A stretch of 40,063 nucleotides of DNA from Clostridium sp. (GCA_022773025.1 JALEZF010000114.1:1-40063), one strand, 5' to 3'; shown: positions 1-7,939, counted from the stretch's first letter. A program made the numbers and translations. The notes: generated from the sequence alone by a model not told the origin.

Positions 1-57
1 AGAGTTAAATTTATTTAAATATTCTTCCCAAGCATCATTATCTAATTTTTTATACAT
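1..57 (-). CDS. Hypothetical protein, N-terminal 19 codons only
   Basis: The window opens inside a leftward gene. Its ATG (57-55) follows a good ribosome-binding site, AGGGAGGT on the minus strand at 62-69. The visible residues are MYKKLDNDAWEEYLNKFNS, with no stop before the window edge. The short acidic and aromatic start matches no family I can name. It is transcribed away from the hydrolase terminator at 180-219, so it has its own promoter region in 70-180. Confidence 0.55.
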   Translation of the reverse strand, partial: MYKKLDNDAWEEYLNKFNS

Positions 58-179
58 AAGCAACCTCCCTATTGATGATCTTTTACTTAAGTTTATCAAT
101 GAGAGGATGTGTTTTCTAGGTACTTAATTTTTGAAGCTTACAAAAATATCGTTCATTTCATCTCTCCAATCTGATTTTT

Positions 180-219
180 AGGTAAGAAAAAAGCAGTCAA
201 TCCTAAGACTAACTGCTTT
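180..219 (-). terminator. Rho-independent terminator after the alpha/beta hydrolase
   Basis: On the minus strand, AAAGCAGT and ACTGCTTT pair across a short loop and are followed by a run of T. It lies about 40 bases past the stop codon of the hydrolase gene. Confidence 0.7.
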
Positions 220-258
220 GTGTGTATGGATATGAAATTGTAAAACTGGAGTTTATCA

Positions 259-999
259 TCACTTTACTATCGCATATATTTCATTCACATAGCTGCTGGC
301 ATTGTTAATCGAAAATTCGCCATGATACATTTTCGCAAGAACCCGCAATGAACTTCCATGCAGCGTTTCATGTATTTTTCTTGCAGAGATTTGCATCGCA
401 CGGTTTTCTCTGTCTCCTACATATATGCTGATTTTTGCCGAGCAATTTTCAATGGAATTTTTTAGCGAATATAGAGAATTAGCCTGTAAGAAAGCTATCA
501 TATTTTGCTTAGTAACGCCACAAGTATCTCGATAATATTCATCAAACAGATTAGGTTTTATTCGTAGTGATTTTAATTGTAATTTAGAAAACCATTTATG
601 ACGAATCAATCCATAACAGCTTCCGAATGCAGGCTTAATCAAAGAGTAGACAAATTTGGAAGGAACAACTAAAGCGCTCTCAATCATTGCATATTGGCAA
701 ATATCTTTTCGCTGAGATAATATTTCAAGCAATATCTGACCACCAAGAGACAGACCTCCCATTAGCAAGACAGAACCACCAAATTTCTCGTCGATAAAGG
801 CGATAATTTCCGCAGCATTACTTTCGATTGTCGAAAAGTCTTTATCACTTTCTGCGTGACCATCCAATATCGGAAGGATTACACAAAATTCATCTTGAAG
901 CATTTCTGCCTCTTCACGATAATTCCACCACGACAAACCGCCACAATGCAAGAGAACTATCACATCACTATTTTGTTTTCCATATTCTTTGTAATTCAT
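259..999 (-). CDS. Alpha/beta-fold hydrolase
   Basis: A 246-residue single-domain hydrolase. The nucleophile elbow G-L-S-L-G has the catalytic Ser at about residue 84, after a hydrophobic strand (VLLMGG). An HCGG oxyanion segment sits near residue 18, and a late Asp (VGDREN) and His (MYHGEF) can complete the triad. No signal peptide is visible, so it is probably cytoplasmic. The start follows GAGGTGAAAGAG. It lies 53 bases after the ClbS-like gene on the same strand and could be co-transcribed with it. Base composition is richer in GC than the core genes further right, which fits an accessory origin. The substrate cannot be read from the sequence; esterase or lactonase activity is possible. 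Confidence 0.8.
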   Translation of the reverse strand: MNYKEYGKQNSDVIVLLHCGGLSWWNYREEAEMLQDEFCVILPILDGHAESDKDFSTIESNAAEIIAFIDEKFGGSVLLMGGLSLGGQILLEILSQRKDICQYAMIESALVVPSKFVYSLIKPAFGSCYGLIRHKWFSKLQLKSLRIKPNLFDEYYRDTCGVTKQNMIAFLQANSLYSLKNSIENCSAKISIYVGDRENRAMQISARKIHETLHGSSLRVLAKMYHGEFSINNASSYVNEIYAIVK

Positions 1000-1052
1000 T
1001 CTCTTTCACCTCGCCATCAAATTCCAATTTTCTCAATTCTATAAGCTGTAAT

Positions 1053-1571
1053 TTATAGTACTATCTTCTTCCATTTTCTGATTTTTGTTCTGAAAGATCC
1101 AAAAGGTGCAACAGTATTCACATGAATAAATTTATATACTTCCCATACTGCTGTTTTAGTCGCTTCATCAGCCCATTTTCTCATATGTGGTTTAAATAAT
1201 TCTTCCTCACTTAACGAATCAATCATTGCATAAATAGAATTAATATTTTCATTCAACCTAGCCTTCAACTCTTGCAGGGATAAATGAGCGTAGGTATCCG
1301 TGAACCACTGATATAATTCACCAAGTTGATTCCATTTAAATTCATCCGATGGTGTCTTCACTTGAAGTCCCTTTCTTTCATATTCTTCCCATTTAAGAAC
1401 TAAGGTTGTCCATCCCACCTGATAAGCAAGGTTTTCTGCTGGAGTTCTATCAACTTCATCAACTCTCTTATCTTTTAAGGTTTCTGGAATATTATCAAAT
1501 TCTGAAATATATTTCTCAAATGTTTTATTTATTTCAGTTTTTAGTTCTTCTTTATTTTCGTATACTCGCAA
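1053..1571 (-). CDS. ClbS/DfsB-family four-helix protein (DUF1706-like)
   Basis: A 172-residue, mostly helical protein resembling the ClbS/DfsB family (DUF1706). Supporting features are an N-terminal helix with KEELKTEINKTFEKY, a central block with VDEVDRTPAENLAYQVGW, and a C-terminal WEVYKFIHVNTVAPFGSFRTKIRKWKK tail in which the family ends. The name-giving member ClbS protects colibactin producers by cyclopropane hydrolysis, but most members in Firmicutes have no known role and this one lies near no biosynthetic genes. The start is TTG, placed 7-8 bases after GGAGGTG. It lies upstream of, and on the same strand as, the alpha/beta hydrolase. Confidence 0.75.
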   Translation of the reverse strand: MRVYENKEELKTEINKTFEKYISEFDNIPETLKDKRVDEVDRTPAENLAYQVGWTTLVLKWEEYERKGLQVKTPSDEFKWNQLGELYQWFTDTYAHLSLQELKARLNENINSIYAMIDSLSEEELFKPHMRKWADEATKTAVWEVYKFIHVNTVAPFGSFRTKIRKWKKIVL

Positions 1572-1653
1572 AAAATCACCTCCACAACTTCTAATTTGTC
1601 TATTTCTTCATACCTATATTATACTATTCTCATATCAGCACAACAATAAAATT

Positions 1654-1875
1654 TTATGCACCGATAATCTTGTTGAACAGTTCTAAAAGCACATCTTTTA
1701 CACCGCCAGCATTAAACACCAAGCCGACGGCAATCAAGGCAACCACTAAGAAGCCAATGAGCTTTGAAAACTCTCGCTTAAACCCTAAGTAGATACCGAT
1801 TACTACGATTGCCATTAACACTAATGACTGTGCGTTGCTTAAAAACCATTGATACAAATTCTGTCCGAAATTCAT
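1654..1875 (-). CDS. TcpD-like conjugation membrane protein, orphan ICE remnant
   Basis: A 73-residue protein with two predicted membrane segments (SLVLMAIVVIGIYLGF and LIGFLVVALIAVGLVF) and an amphipathic C-terminus. It resembles the small TcpD-type proteins of clostridial conjugative plasmids and Tn916/Tn1549-family elements, which help assemble the transfer channel. I chose the ATG at 1875 (MNFGQNLYQW) because GAGGA lies just upstream; a longer frame starts inside the IS end and is unlikely. None of the usual partners (TcpA coupling protein, VirB4-like ATPase, relaxase) is present, so it is probably non-functional debris. The local sequence is clearly more GC-rich than the surrounding host DNA. 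Confidence 0.6.
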   Translation of the reverse strand: MNFGQNLYQWFLSNAQSLVLMAIVVIGIYLGFKREFSKLIGFLVVALIAVGLVFNAGGVKDVLLELFNKIIGA

Positions 1876-1941
1876 GTTATTTGTCCTCGCTTTCTTTTTG
1901 TAGTGGTCAAGCATTTTTGTAACACTTTGTTCGATAAATAT

Positions 1942-2500
1942 CTAACTGTAACGTGCCTCCATAGGTGTTAAATAATTATTGTATGAATGAGGTCGAACAT
2001 AATTGTACCAGTTGATATATTTCATTGTAAGCTCGTCCATCATTTCAATACTTGAAAATGAAGTAACATTATAAAAATTACTTTTGAAAGTGTTATAAAA
2101 TCTCTCCATAGGTGCATTATCATAAGGGCAACCTGCCTTACTCATGCTTTGAGTTACATTGTTATCTTTGCAGAAATTAACAAACTTTCCAGCCAGGTTT
2201 AGAATGCATAACTACTGCACATAAATGAAGTTCTTTATTCATGTATTTATGCATAGTGGTATTACTAATGTCATAGCCATAACGCTTAATAAAAATGCGC
2301 ATAGCTCTATAGCCTATAACACGGTTATTATTGTAATAAACATATTTTATAAGCTCAAAAATTCGTGTTAAGCACTTATGATATTCTCGCTTTGCATCCT
2401 TTTTATAATTGTAGTAACAGTTAGGGCTAATGCCAAACTGCTGGCATAACCATCTTAAACCAAATATATTTTTATTATCATCGATGAATCGATATACCAT
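1942..2500 (-). pseudogene. IS3-family transposase OrfB with internal deletion
   Basis: The 5' part (2500 down to about 2185) encodes the N-terminal HTH_21-like region through KPGWK, then shifts frame and stops at 2177. The 3' part (about 2184 down to 1942) continues as FVNFCKDNNVTQS, then KAGCPYDNAPMERFYNT and the terminal YNYVRPHSYNNYLTPMEAR block. About 100 codons between them are missing. That stretch would hold the first two acidic residues of the DDE triad; only the last Glu (in PMERF) survives. The ATG of orfB overlaps the orfA stop (TAATG), as in intact elements. It cannot make active transposase. Confidence 0.85.
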
Positions 2501-2784
2501 TAATCGATTTCCTTTGCGAAGAATGCCGCTGCTTTTTTTAAGAAAGCAATCTCTTTATCTTTCTCGTTAAGAAGTTGATTTAATCTTCTTATTTCCTTAG
2601 CTTCATTTGATCCAGATGTTGTGCTTGTGGTATAAAAGCATTCTTCCCTGTACTGGTTAACCCATTGGCTAACAGTACTTTTGGCAATATTATAATCAGC
2701 AGCAATCTGAACTGTTGACTTATTGCCAGCCATATAGGCTTTCACTACTTTCTTTTTGAAGTCTTCGCTGTAACGTACTGACAT
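2500..2784 (-). CDS. IS3-family transposase OrfA
   Basis: A 94-residue DNA-binding subunit. It has a helix-turn-helix (STVQIAADYNIAKSTVSQW) and a C-terminal leucine-zipper helix (EAKEIRRLNQLLNEKDKEIAFLKKAAAFF), the standard layout of IS3 OrfA. I chose ATG 2784 (MSVRYSEDFKKK) because AAGGAGGATATCATT precedes it; an upstream in-frame ATG lacks such a site. It is intact, but in this family transposition needs an OrfAB fusion made by frameshifting into orfB, which is deleted here. A free OrfA could still bind the ends and act as a repressor. Confidence 0.85.
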   Translation of the reverse strand: MSVRYSEDFKKKVVKAYMAGNKSTVQIAADYNIAKSTVSQWVNQYREECFYTTSTTSGSNEAKEIRRLNQLLNEKDKEIAFLKKAAAFFAKEID

Positions 2785-2862
2785 AATGATATCCTCCTTG
2801 CTTTGAATCATATTATAATATATTATTCGAACAAGGTGTTACAAATTTAGTTTACCACTACA

Positions 2863-3277
2863 GGTAATAAAATAGCCGTCCAATAAGAACGGCTGAAAAT
2901 AGAAAAGGAACGTCATTTTAGGCGTTCCATAATCTATGAATTATTCAATTTTTTCTTGTTTCAATACTGATGTGCTGTACCATATCTTTGCATATCTAAG
3001 AAAACTTGCGTATCAAGGCTCATTCAATGGTAGTAAATAAGTAGTAAATTGATGTTTTTGTTTCCTTGAAAATGCTGATAGATACTGTGTTTTAGCGGAT
3101 AATCAGATTTTTATTGTGTTTTTTTTAAATAAGTACAAAATTAATCTTAGCATAACTTTTAGAGTTTAGGTAAAAAGTTATGGGATTCAAGTGGTTAGAA
3201 GAGTCTAAATTAATAAAGCATACCACAACCTTAAATGGCTAATACTAAAGAAAAATTATTATTAAGGTGAAGGTATT
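2863..3277. other. Gene-free stretch with ICE end-like sequence
   Basis: No convincing gene. Going right it holds two short inverted repeats that read as minus-strand hairpins (AGCCGT/ACGGCT at about 2873-2893, and GGAACG/CGTTCC at about 2909-2930). Then come the paired GTAGTAAAT repeats (3030-3049) and a perfect 8-base hairpin TAACTTTT/AAAAGTTA (3153-3180). It probably includes the junction between mobile-element DNA and the host chromosome. Confidence 0.5.
3030..3049 (+). repeat. Two GTAGTAAAT repeats, Tn916 integrase arm-site-like
   Basis: GTAGTAAAT occurs at 3030-3038 and again at 3041-3049, an 11-base period, about one helical turn. From memory, the Tn916 integrase N-terminal domain binds DR-2 arm sites with the core AGTAGTAAAT, which the second copy matches. 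A TcpD-like gene 1.2 kb away supports an ICE end. No integrase gene remains beside it. Confidence 0.5.
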
Positions 3278-4216
3278 ATGAATAAAGAACGAATTTTTAT
3301 CTTAATTTCATGTTTAGCATTGATATTTGGCACATACGTTTTTTATAACAAAATTAGAAGCTATAGTGAATTAAAAAAGTCTGAAAATGAAAAAGCTGTT
3401 TTAGTCATTCCTATAATAAGTGATGTACATATAGGTGGTTTTGGAGCTGATATAAAATTTCAGGAAGTTTTAAAGGACTATAGGGATCTTTATGAAGATT
3501 ATGATGCCATCGCTATAGTTGGGGATATTGTTGACAATTCTAAAACTACAAATTATGAAAGATTTAAAGAAATACTATATAAAGAGATTCCAGATGGAGC
3601 TGATACCATAATAGCCATGGGAAATCATGAATATTATTTTGAAAATCTTTCAAAGAAGCAGTATGAGTATAGATTTTTAAAGGAAATTGGAAGAAATGCC
3701 CTTTATTATGATAAGTGGATAAAAGGATATCATTTTATAGCTTTAGCTCCTGAGCATCAGGAGAGTGCTATGATATCAGAAAATCAAATTACTTGGCTTA
3801 AAGAAAAATTAAAAGAGTCAAAGGATTCTAGACCTATCTTTGTGTTTCTACATCAGCCTTTTAAAGATACGGTGTTTGGAAGTGAAAATGGAAGTGATAT
3901 AGAAAACAATGATGAGTTATACGACATATTGAAGAGTTATCCTCAGATTATCTTCTTTAGTGGACACTCACATTATGACCTTGAAAGTGAAAAGACTTTT
4001 TTCAAAAGGGAATTTAATATGATAAATACATCGTCTATATATTATGTTATGAATTATGAAGATACTAATGAGCCCATTTATAAGACTCAGGGGCTAGTGG
4101 CAGAGATATATAAATCAAAGGTTGTAATAAGAAGAAGAGAGTTTATAACCAAGGAATGGATAGGAGAACCTTACATAATAAAGTATAAAAATGACACTTA
4201 CAAAAGTGTAAGATAA
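3278..4216 (+). CDS. Membrane-anchored metallophosphoesterase
   Basis: A 312-residue calcineurin-like phosphoesterase carrying the family metal-binding motifs in order: SDVHIG (Asp49, His51), GDIVDN (Asp83), GNHEYY (Asn116, His117), LHQPF (His192) and SGHSHYD (His230, His232). Residues 5-24 form one hydrophobic segment next to Lys and Arg, probably an uncleaved anchor that puts the catalytic domain outside the membrane. The substrate is unknown; relatives cleave phosphodiesters or phosphomonoesters. The start follows AAGGTGAAGG. It is followed after 69 bases by the transglycosylase gene, so an envelope role is plausible but unproven. Its low GC matches the host, unlike the region to its left. 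Confidence 0.85.
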   Translation: MNKERIFILISCLALIFGTYVFYNKIRSYSELKKSENEKAVLVIPIISDVHIGGFGADIKFQEVLKDYRDLYEDYDAIAIVGDIVDNSKTTNYERFKEILYKEIPDGADTIIAMGNHEYYFENLSKKQYEYRFLKEIGRNALYYDKWIKGYHFIALAPEHQESAMISENQITWLKEKLKESKDSRPIFVFLHQPFKDTVFGSENGSDIENNDELYDILKSYPQIIFFSGHSHYDLESEKTFFKREFNMINTSSIYYVMNYEDTNEPIYKTQGLVAEIYKSKVVIRRREFITKEWIGEPYIIKYKNDTYKSVR

Positions 4217-4285
4217 CTGTAATGTTAAAGTGTAGATTTAGTAGCTATAATATAATAAAATGGATGTATCAGGGGAGGAGATTTC

Positions 4286-4909
4286 ATGAAGAAAAAATTC
4301 ACCTTTATTATAATTGTGTTTCTTATGATATTTTTGGGAAATGCTATAGCTACAAATGTGATTTCTAAAAAATACAATGTGAATAGTGATGTTAAGGATA
4401 AAATAGAAGAGAATATAAGAACTTATGTGACTCTAGATAAGATGCCTAAAGCCCTTAAAGAAGGGGTAATTTATTCAGAGGATAGAAGATTTTATAAACA
4501 TGGTGCTTTTGATGTTAAGGCAATAATAAGGGCCACAGTTGAAAATATAAAGGCTGAAAGAATTGTCCAAGGTGGAAGCACCATAACTCAGCAGCTTTCA
4601 AAGAATCTTTATTTAAGCTTTGACCAAAATCTTTCCAGAAAGATAGAAGAGGTCTTTATAGCACAGAAGCTAGAAAAACTCTTTACAAAAGATGAAATTC
4701 TAGAGATGTATCTTAATGTGATATATTATGGGGAGGGAGCTTATGGAGTGCAAGAGGCTAGCCAAAAGTATTTTAATAAAAATGTTTGGGAACTAAATGA
4801 AGAGGAATGTGCAGAAATGGTCATTATTCCTCAAGCTCCAAGTTTAAACAACCCTATCAGAAACCCAGAAGGTTTTAAAAACAGCAATAAAAATTTAGTA
4901 TTCAACTAA
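4286..4909 (+). CDS. Monofunctional peptidoglycan glycosyltransferase (GT51)
   Basis: A 207-residue enzyme that polymerises lipid II into glycan strands at the outer membrane face. An N-terminal anchor (residues 4-24) is followed by one GT51 domain with the catalytic Glu65 in YSEDRRFYKHGAFD, QGGSTITQQLSKNL (95-108), RKIEEVFIAQKLE and KDEILEMYLNVIYYGEGAYG. No transpeptidase domain follows, unlike class A PBPs. The last 15 residues (PEGFKNSNKNLVFN) look shortened where family members usually continue with an RRNLVL-type helix, but the catalytic core is complete. The ribosome-binding site is GGGGAGGAG. A strong terminator follows at 4983-5020. Confidence 0.88.
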   Translation: MKKKFTFIIIVFLMIFLGNAIATNVISKKYNVNSDVKDKIEENIRTYVTLDKMPKALKEGVIYSEDRRFYKHGAFDVKAIIRATVENIKAERIVQGGSTITQQLSKNLYLSFDQNLSRKIEEVFIAQKLEKLFTKDEILEMYLNVIYYGEGAYGVQEASQKYFNKNVWELNEEECAEMVIIPQAPSLNNPIRNPEGFKNSNKNLVFN

Positions 4910-4982
4910 TATTATAAAAAAGTTGATACGTTTGATAAACTTCCTTTGTAGCTGCAGTTAAATTTGTGAGTTATTAAAAATC

Positions 4983-5020
4983 AAAGGTTAGAAGTACAAA
5001 AATGTATTTCTAACCTTTTT
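4983..5020. terminator. Bidirectional terminator between convergent genes
   Basis: AAGGTTAGAAGTACA pairs with TGTATTTCTAACCTT, 15 pairs with one G-T, around an AAAA loop. There is a T run on the plus side and an A/T-rich run on the minus side, so it can serve both the transglycosylase and the leftward osmoprotectant operon. Confidence 0.85.
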
Positions 5021-5047
5021 GGTTGAGTAAAAAGAAATTTTACAAAG

Positions 5048-6604
5048 CTATTTTATCAAACCTTGTTCTTTCAAATAGTCATTTGCTACCTTCTCAGGAC
5101 TTTCGTTTAATTTGTCTACTTTGTAATTTAGTTCCATCATAGTCTTTGCGTCTAATTTGCCGCTTAGCATATTTATTACATCTTTCACTTCTGGATATTT
5201 TTCTAATGTATCCATTCTTATGACTGGAGCTGCATGATAAGGAGGAAAGAAATTCTTGTCATCTTCTAATACAGTAAGGTCAAAGGCTTTCAGTAGCCCA
5301 TCAGTAGAAAAAGCGTCTATGACCTGACATTCATTATTATCTATTGCAGTGTATCTTAAACTTCCATCCATAGCCTTTATGCTACCAAACTCAAGACCGT
5401 AAACATCTTTCATACCCTTAAGTCCATCTTCTCTATTTTCGAATTCCATAGTAGGGCTTATAGTGAAATTTTTGCTGAATTTCGCAAGGTCTGAGATTGA
5501 TTTTATATTGTATTTTTTAGCTGTCTCTGGATTCATAGCTAGGGTATAGGTGTTGTTGAATCCGAGAGGGTCAAGCATAGTTAGACCAAACTTATCTTCT
5601 ATTGAAGTTTTAACGTGACTGTATGCTGTATCAGCATCATTTATCATGGGTTCATCAAGAACACTTATCAAAAGAGTTCCTATATAATCAACATAAACAT
5701 CAACTTCTTTAGAGTTTATAGCTGAAAGCATCACGGAACTTCCATTCAAATTAAGTTTTCTATCTACATTAAGGTCAGTATTGCCCTCCAATAAATCCGC
5801 TACCATATTTCCTAATATAAGCTGTTCAGTGAAGCTTTTTGAACCTACAACTATGGTATCTTTTTTGGGAGCAAATAATTTTGAAGCGCTAGTCACTATC
5901 ATTGTAATAGCTAAGATCACAAGAACTACTTTAAAACCTATAGATACCTTCTTTTTCTTTCCATCAGCAGGAACTATTCCTTTAGGACAAACTAACAATT
6001 CTATTTTTCCAAAGATATAGTCTACTAAAAGGGCTAATATACATGAAGGGATAGCACCAGCTAGTATCATATTGTTATTTACTGTTTGAACACCAGAGAA
6101 TACAAGATATCCAAGGCCACCGGCACCTATGAAAGCTGCTAGTGTCATAAGTCCTACTGCAGTAACAGCGGATATTCTCACTCCAGCCATGATTATAGGA
6201 AGAGCTAAAGGAAGTTGAATTAATCTTAAAATCTGATTTTTAGTAAGTCCTATTCCCTTAGCAGACTCTATTAATGTGTCATCTATATTGGTTAAACCAG
6301 TGTAGGTATTTTTCACTATTGGAAGGAGAGAATATATTACAACCATGATTATGGCTGGTTTACTTCCTATTCCTAAAATGGGAATTAAAAGTCCAAGTAG
6401 TGCCATGGAAGGAACAGCTTGTATAACGTTTATGCAGCCTATTATAGGCTTTCTTATGGATTTAATCTTTGTTATAAGTATTCCAATGGGAACACCGATA
6501 AGTATTGCAGCTATTATAGACCAAAAGGTTAGGGTAGCATGTTGGAATAAAAGGCTTAATATCTGATCTTTTTTAGATATTATAAATTCTAAAAAATTAC
6601 TCAA
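5048..6604 (-). CDS. Osmoprotectant ABC transporter, permease fused to substrate-binding protein
   Basis: A 518-residue fusion. Residues 1-210 are an OpuBB/OpuCB-type permease with several membrane helices and the EAA-like loop (SAKGIGLTKNQILRLIQLPLALP). Another helix lies near 222-243, followed by an OpuAC/ProX-type binding domain from about 250 (VVGSKSFTEQLILGNMVADLL) to the C-terminus. The binding domain is thus tethered outside the membrane. It should import quaternary-ammonium osmoprotectants such as glycine betaine, carnitine or choline, with the ATPase encoded just upstream. Its ATG overlaps the ATPase stop by 8 bases, so translation is probably coupled. This fused architecture is known in clostridia and lactic acid bacteria. 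Confidence 0.9.
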   Translation of the reverse strand: MSNFLEFIISKKDQILSLLFQHATLTFWSIIAAILIGVPIGILITKIKSIRKPIIGCINVIQAVPSMALLGLLIPILGIGSKPAIIMVVIYSLLPIVKNTYTGLTNIDDTLIESAKGIGLTKNQILRLIQLPLALPIIMAGVRISAVTAVGLMTLAAFIGAGGLGYLVFSGVQTVNNNMILAGAIPSCILALLVDYIFGKIELLVCPKGIVPADGKKKKVSIGFKVVLVILAITMIVTSASKLFAPKKDTIVVGSKSFTEQLILGNMVADLLEGNTDLNVDRKLNLNGSSVMLSAINSKEVDVYVDYIGTLLISVLDEPMINDADTAYSHVKTSIEDKFGLTMLDPLGFNNTYTLAMNPETAKKYNIKSISDLAKFSKNFTISPTMEFENREDGLKGMKDVYGLEFGSIKAMDGSLRYTAIDNNECQVIDAFSTDGLLKAFDLTVLEDDKNFFPPYHAAPVIRMDTLEKYPEVKDVINMLSGKLDAKTMMELNYKVDKLNESPEKVANDYLKEQGLIK

Positions 6605-7730
6605 GGAAGGTCACCCCCGTTTCTAAAAATTGCTCACTTAATACAGATATAAGTGAACTTCTTGTAACGAGTCCTACCAATTTTCCAGCTTCATCTGTAA
6701 CGGGAACATAGCCTATGGAATTTTCCTTCATCATCGTAAGTATGTCCAATAGATTGTCATCAGCTTTTACTGAAAAAACATTATGTTCCATTATATCTTG
6801 AAGCATCATATTACGATGACTTTGTTTTGTTATGTCCTTTAAGGTTACAATTCCTATAAGAGTATCTTCCTTGTCAACAATGAGAAGGCTGTCAACTTTA
6901 GTGGAACGCATTATATTTATGCCTTGGAATATAGTTCTTTGGGCTCTTATAGATATAGGATCCTTTATCATAATATCCATAGCTTTTATGAATTCAGGCT
7001 TGTCCCAAACTCTATTATCACCTATGAAGTTTTTTACAAATTCATTTGCTGGTTTCCTAAGAATGTTTTCAGGATTGTCAACTTGAGCAATGACACCATC
7101 ATGCATTATACATATTTTGTCCCCAAGCTTTATTGCTTCATCCATGTCGTGAGTGACAAAGATTATAGTTTTCTTTAGTTCTTGTTGAAGTGAGAAAAGT
7201 TCTTCTTGAAGTGAATTTCTTGTAATTGGATCTAATGCACTAAATGGCTCGTCCATCAGTATTATATCGGCATCTGTGGCAAAAGCTCTAGCCACACCTA
7301 CACGTTGCTGTTGACCTCCGCTTAATTCTCTTGGATATTTATCCATGTATTTTTCGGGGTCTAAGCCAACTAGGTTTAAAAGGTCAAGGGTTTTCTTACA
7401 TATAGAGTCTTTGTCCTCTTTCTTCAATTTGGGGATAAGTTCTATATTTTCCTTAATAGTAAGATGTGGAAAAAGGCCTGTGCTTTGGATTACATATCCT
7501 ATACCACGACGCAGACCTATTGTATCCTCTTTTGAAATATCTTTTCCATCTATAAGGATGGTTCCAGAGCTAGGTGAGATGAGTTTATTAATCATCTTAA
7601 GAGTAGTAGTTTTACCACAACCACTTGGCCCTATAAGTACCATTAAAGTTCCACTTTCTATGGTCAAATCAATATCCTTAAGTATAACATTAGATCCAAT
7701 AGTCTTAGATACGTGCTTAAATTCTATCAA
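6597..7730 (-). CDS. opuCA: Osmoprotectant ABC transporter ATP-binding protein with CBS pair
   Basis: A 377-residue ATPase. The N-terminal ABC domain has Walker A (GPSGCGKTT), the Q-loop, the signature LSGGQQQRVG and Walker B (ILMDEPFSALD). Two CBS domains occupy about 245-370 (AQRTIFQGINIMRSTKVDSLLIVD and HNVFSVKADDNLLDILTMMKENSIGYVPVTD). In related OpuA systems the CBS pair senses ionic strength or c-di-AMP and gates transport. I chose the TTG at 7730 (MIEFKHVSKT): AGGAG lies 8 bases upstream and family members start there. A TTG 24 bases earlier is less likely. It is the first gene of the two-gene operon. The symbol is by similarity; opuBA is equally possible. Confidence 0.88.
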   Translation of the reverse strand: MIEFKHVSKTIGSNVILKDIDLTIESGTLMVLIGPSGCGKTTTLKMINKLISPSSGTILIDGKDISKEDTIGLRRGIGYVIQSTGLFPHLTIKENIELIPKLKKEDKDSICKKTLDLLNLVGLDPEKYMDKYPRELSGGQQQRVGVARAFATDADIILMDEPFSALDPITRNSLQEELFSLQQELKKTIIFVTHDMDEAIKLGDKICIMHDGVIAQVDNPENILRKPANEFVKNFIGDNRVWDKPEFIKAMDIMIKDPISIRAQRTIFQGINIMRSTKVDSLLIVDKEDTLIGIVTLKDITKQSHRNMMLQDIMEHNVFSVKADDNLLDILTMMKENSIGYVPVTDEAGKLVGLVTRSSLISVLSEQFLETGVTFLE

Positions 7731-7755
7731 AGTATCAACTCCTATCTTTACCAAG

Positions 7756-7787
7756 TAACAACTTAAATATGCGAGTATAAGTTGTTA
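7756..7787. promoter_or_regulatory. Perfect 10-base dyad at the predicted opu transcription start
   Basis: TAACAACTTA (7756-7765) and TAAGTTGTTA (7778-7787) are exact inverted copies, 12 bases apart. The right arm begins about where minus-strand transcription should start. It could be an operator or a hairpin in the 5' leader. Confidence 0.55.
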
Positions 7788-7793
7788 TCAACC

Positions 7794-7822
7794 AATATAT
7801 CATAAGTTTTTGAATATTGCAA
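7794..7822 (-). promoter_or_regulatory. Sigma-A promoter of the osmoprotectant operon
   Basis: On the minus strand, TTGCAA (7822-7817), a 17-base spacer and TATATT (7799-7794). Start of transcription would fall near 7787. Confidence 0.6.
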
Positions 7823-7939
7823 ATGTATTCGTGGGATTTTACAAAATATACATATATTGATTTTCAATTTTTATACCTCATGCTTTTGCGAAAAATAAGT
7901 GATATAATATAAGAGTATTAAAAAACTGGGGGGTAGAAA

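Larger units (their letters stand above)
1899..2862. mobile_element. IS3-family insertion sequence, internally deleted
   Basis: Both ends carry matching imperfect inverted repeats of about 40 bases. Each begins TGTAGTGGT and shares TTTGTAACAC and TTGTTCGA blocks: 1899-1940 on plus, 2862-2821 on minus. Inside are an intact orfA and a broken orfB, both leftward. The length of about 0.96 kb is short of the roughly 1.25 kb usual for the family because of a deletion inside orfB. The flanks (TTT left, GGT right) show no direct target duplication, so the ends may have been altered after insertion. It sits about 20 bases upstream of the TcpD-like gene. Confidence 0.85.

Noticed and set aside
1896-2865. 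Target-site duplication of the IS element
   Set aside because: The bases outside the ends (TTT and GGT) do not match.
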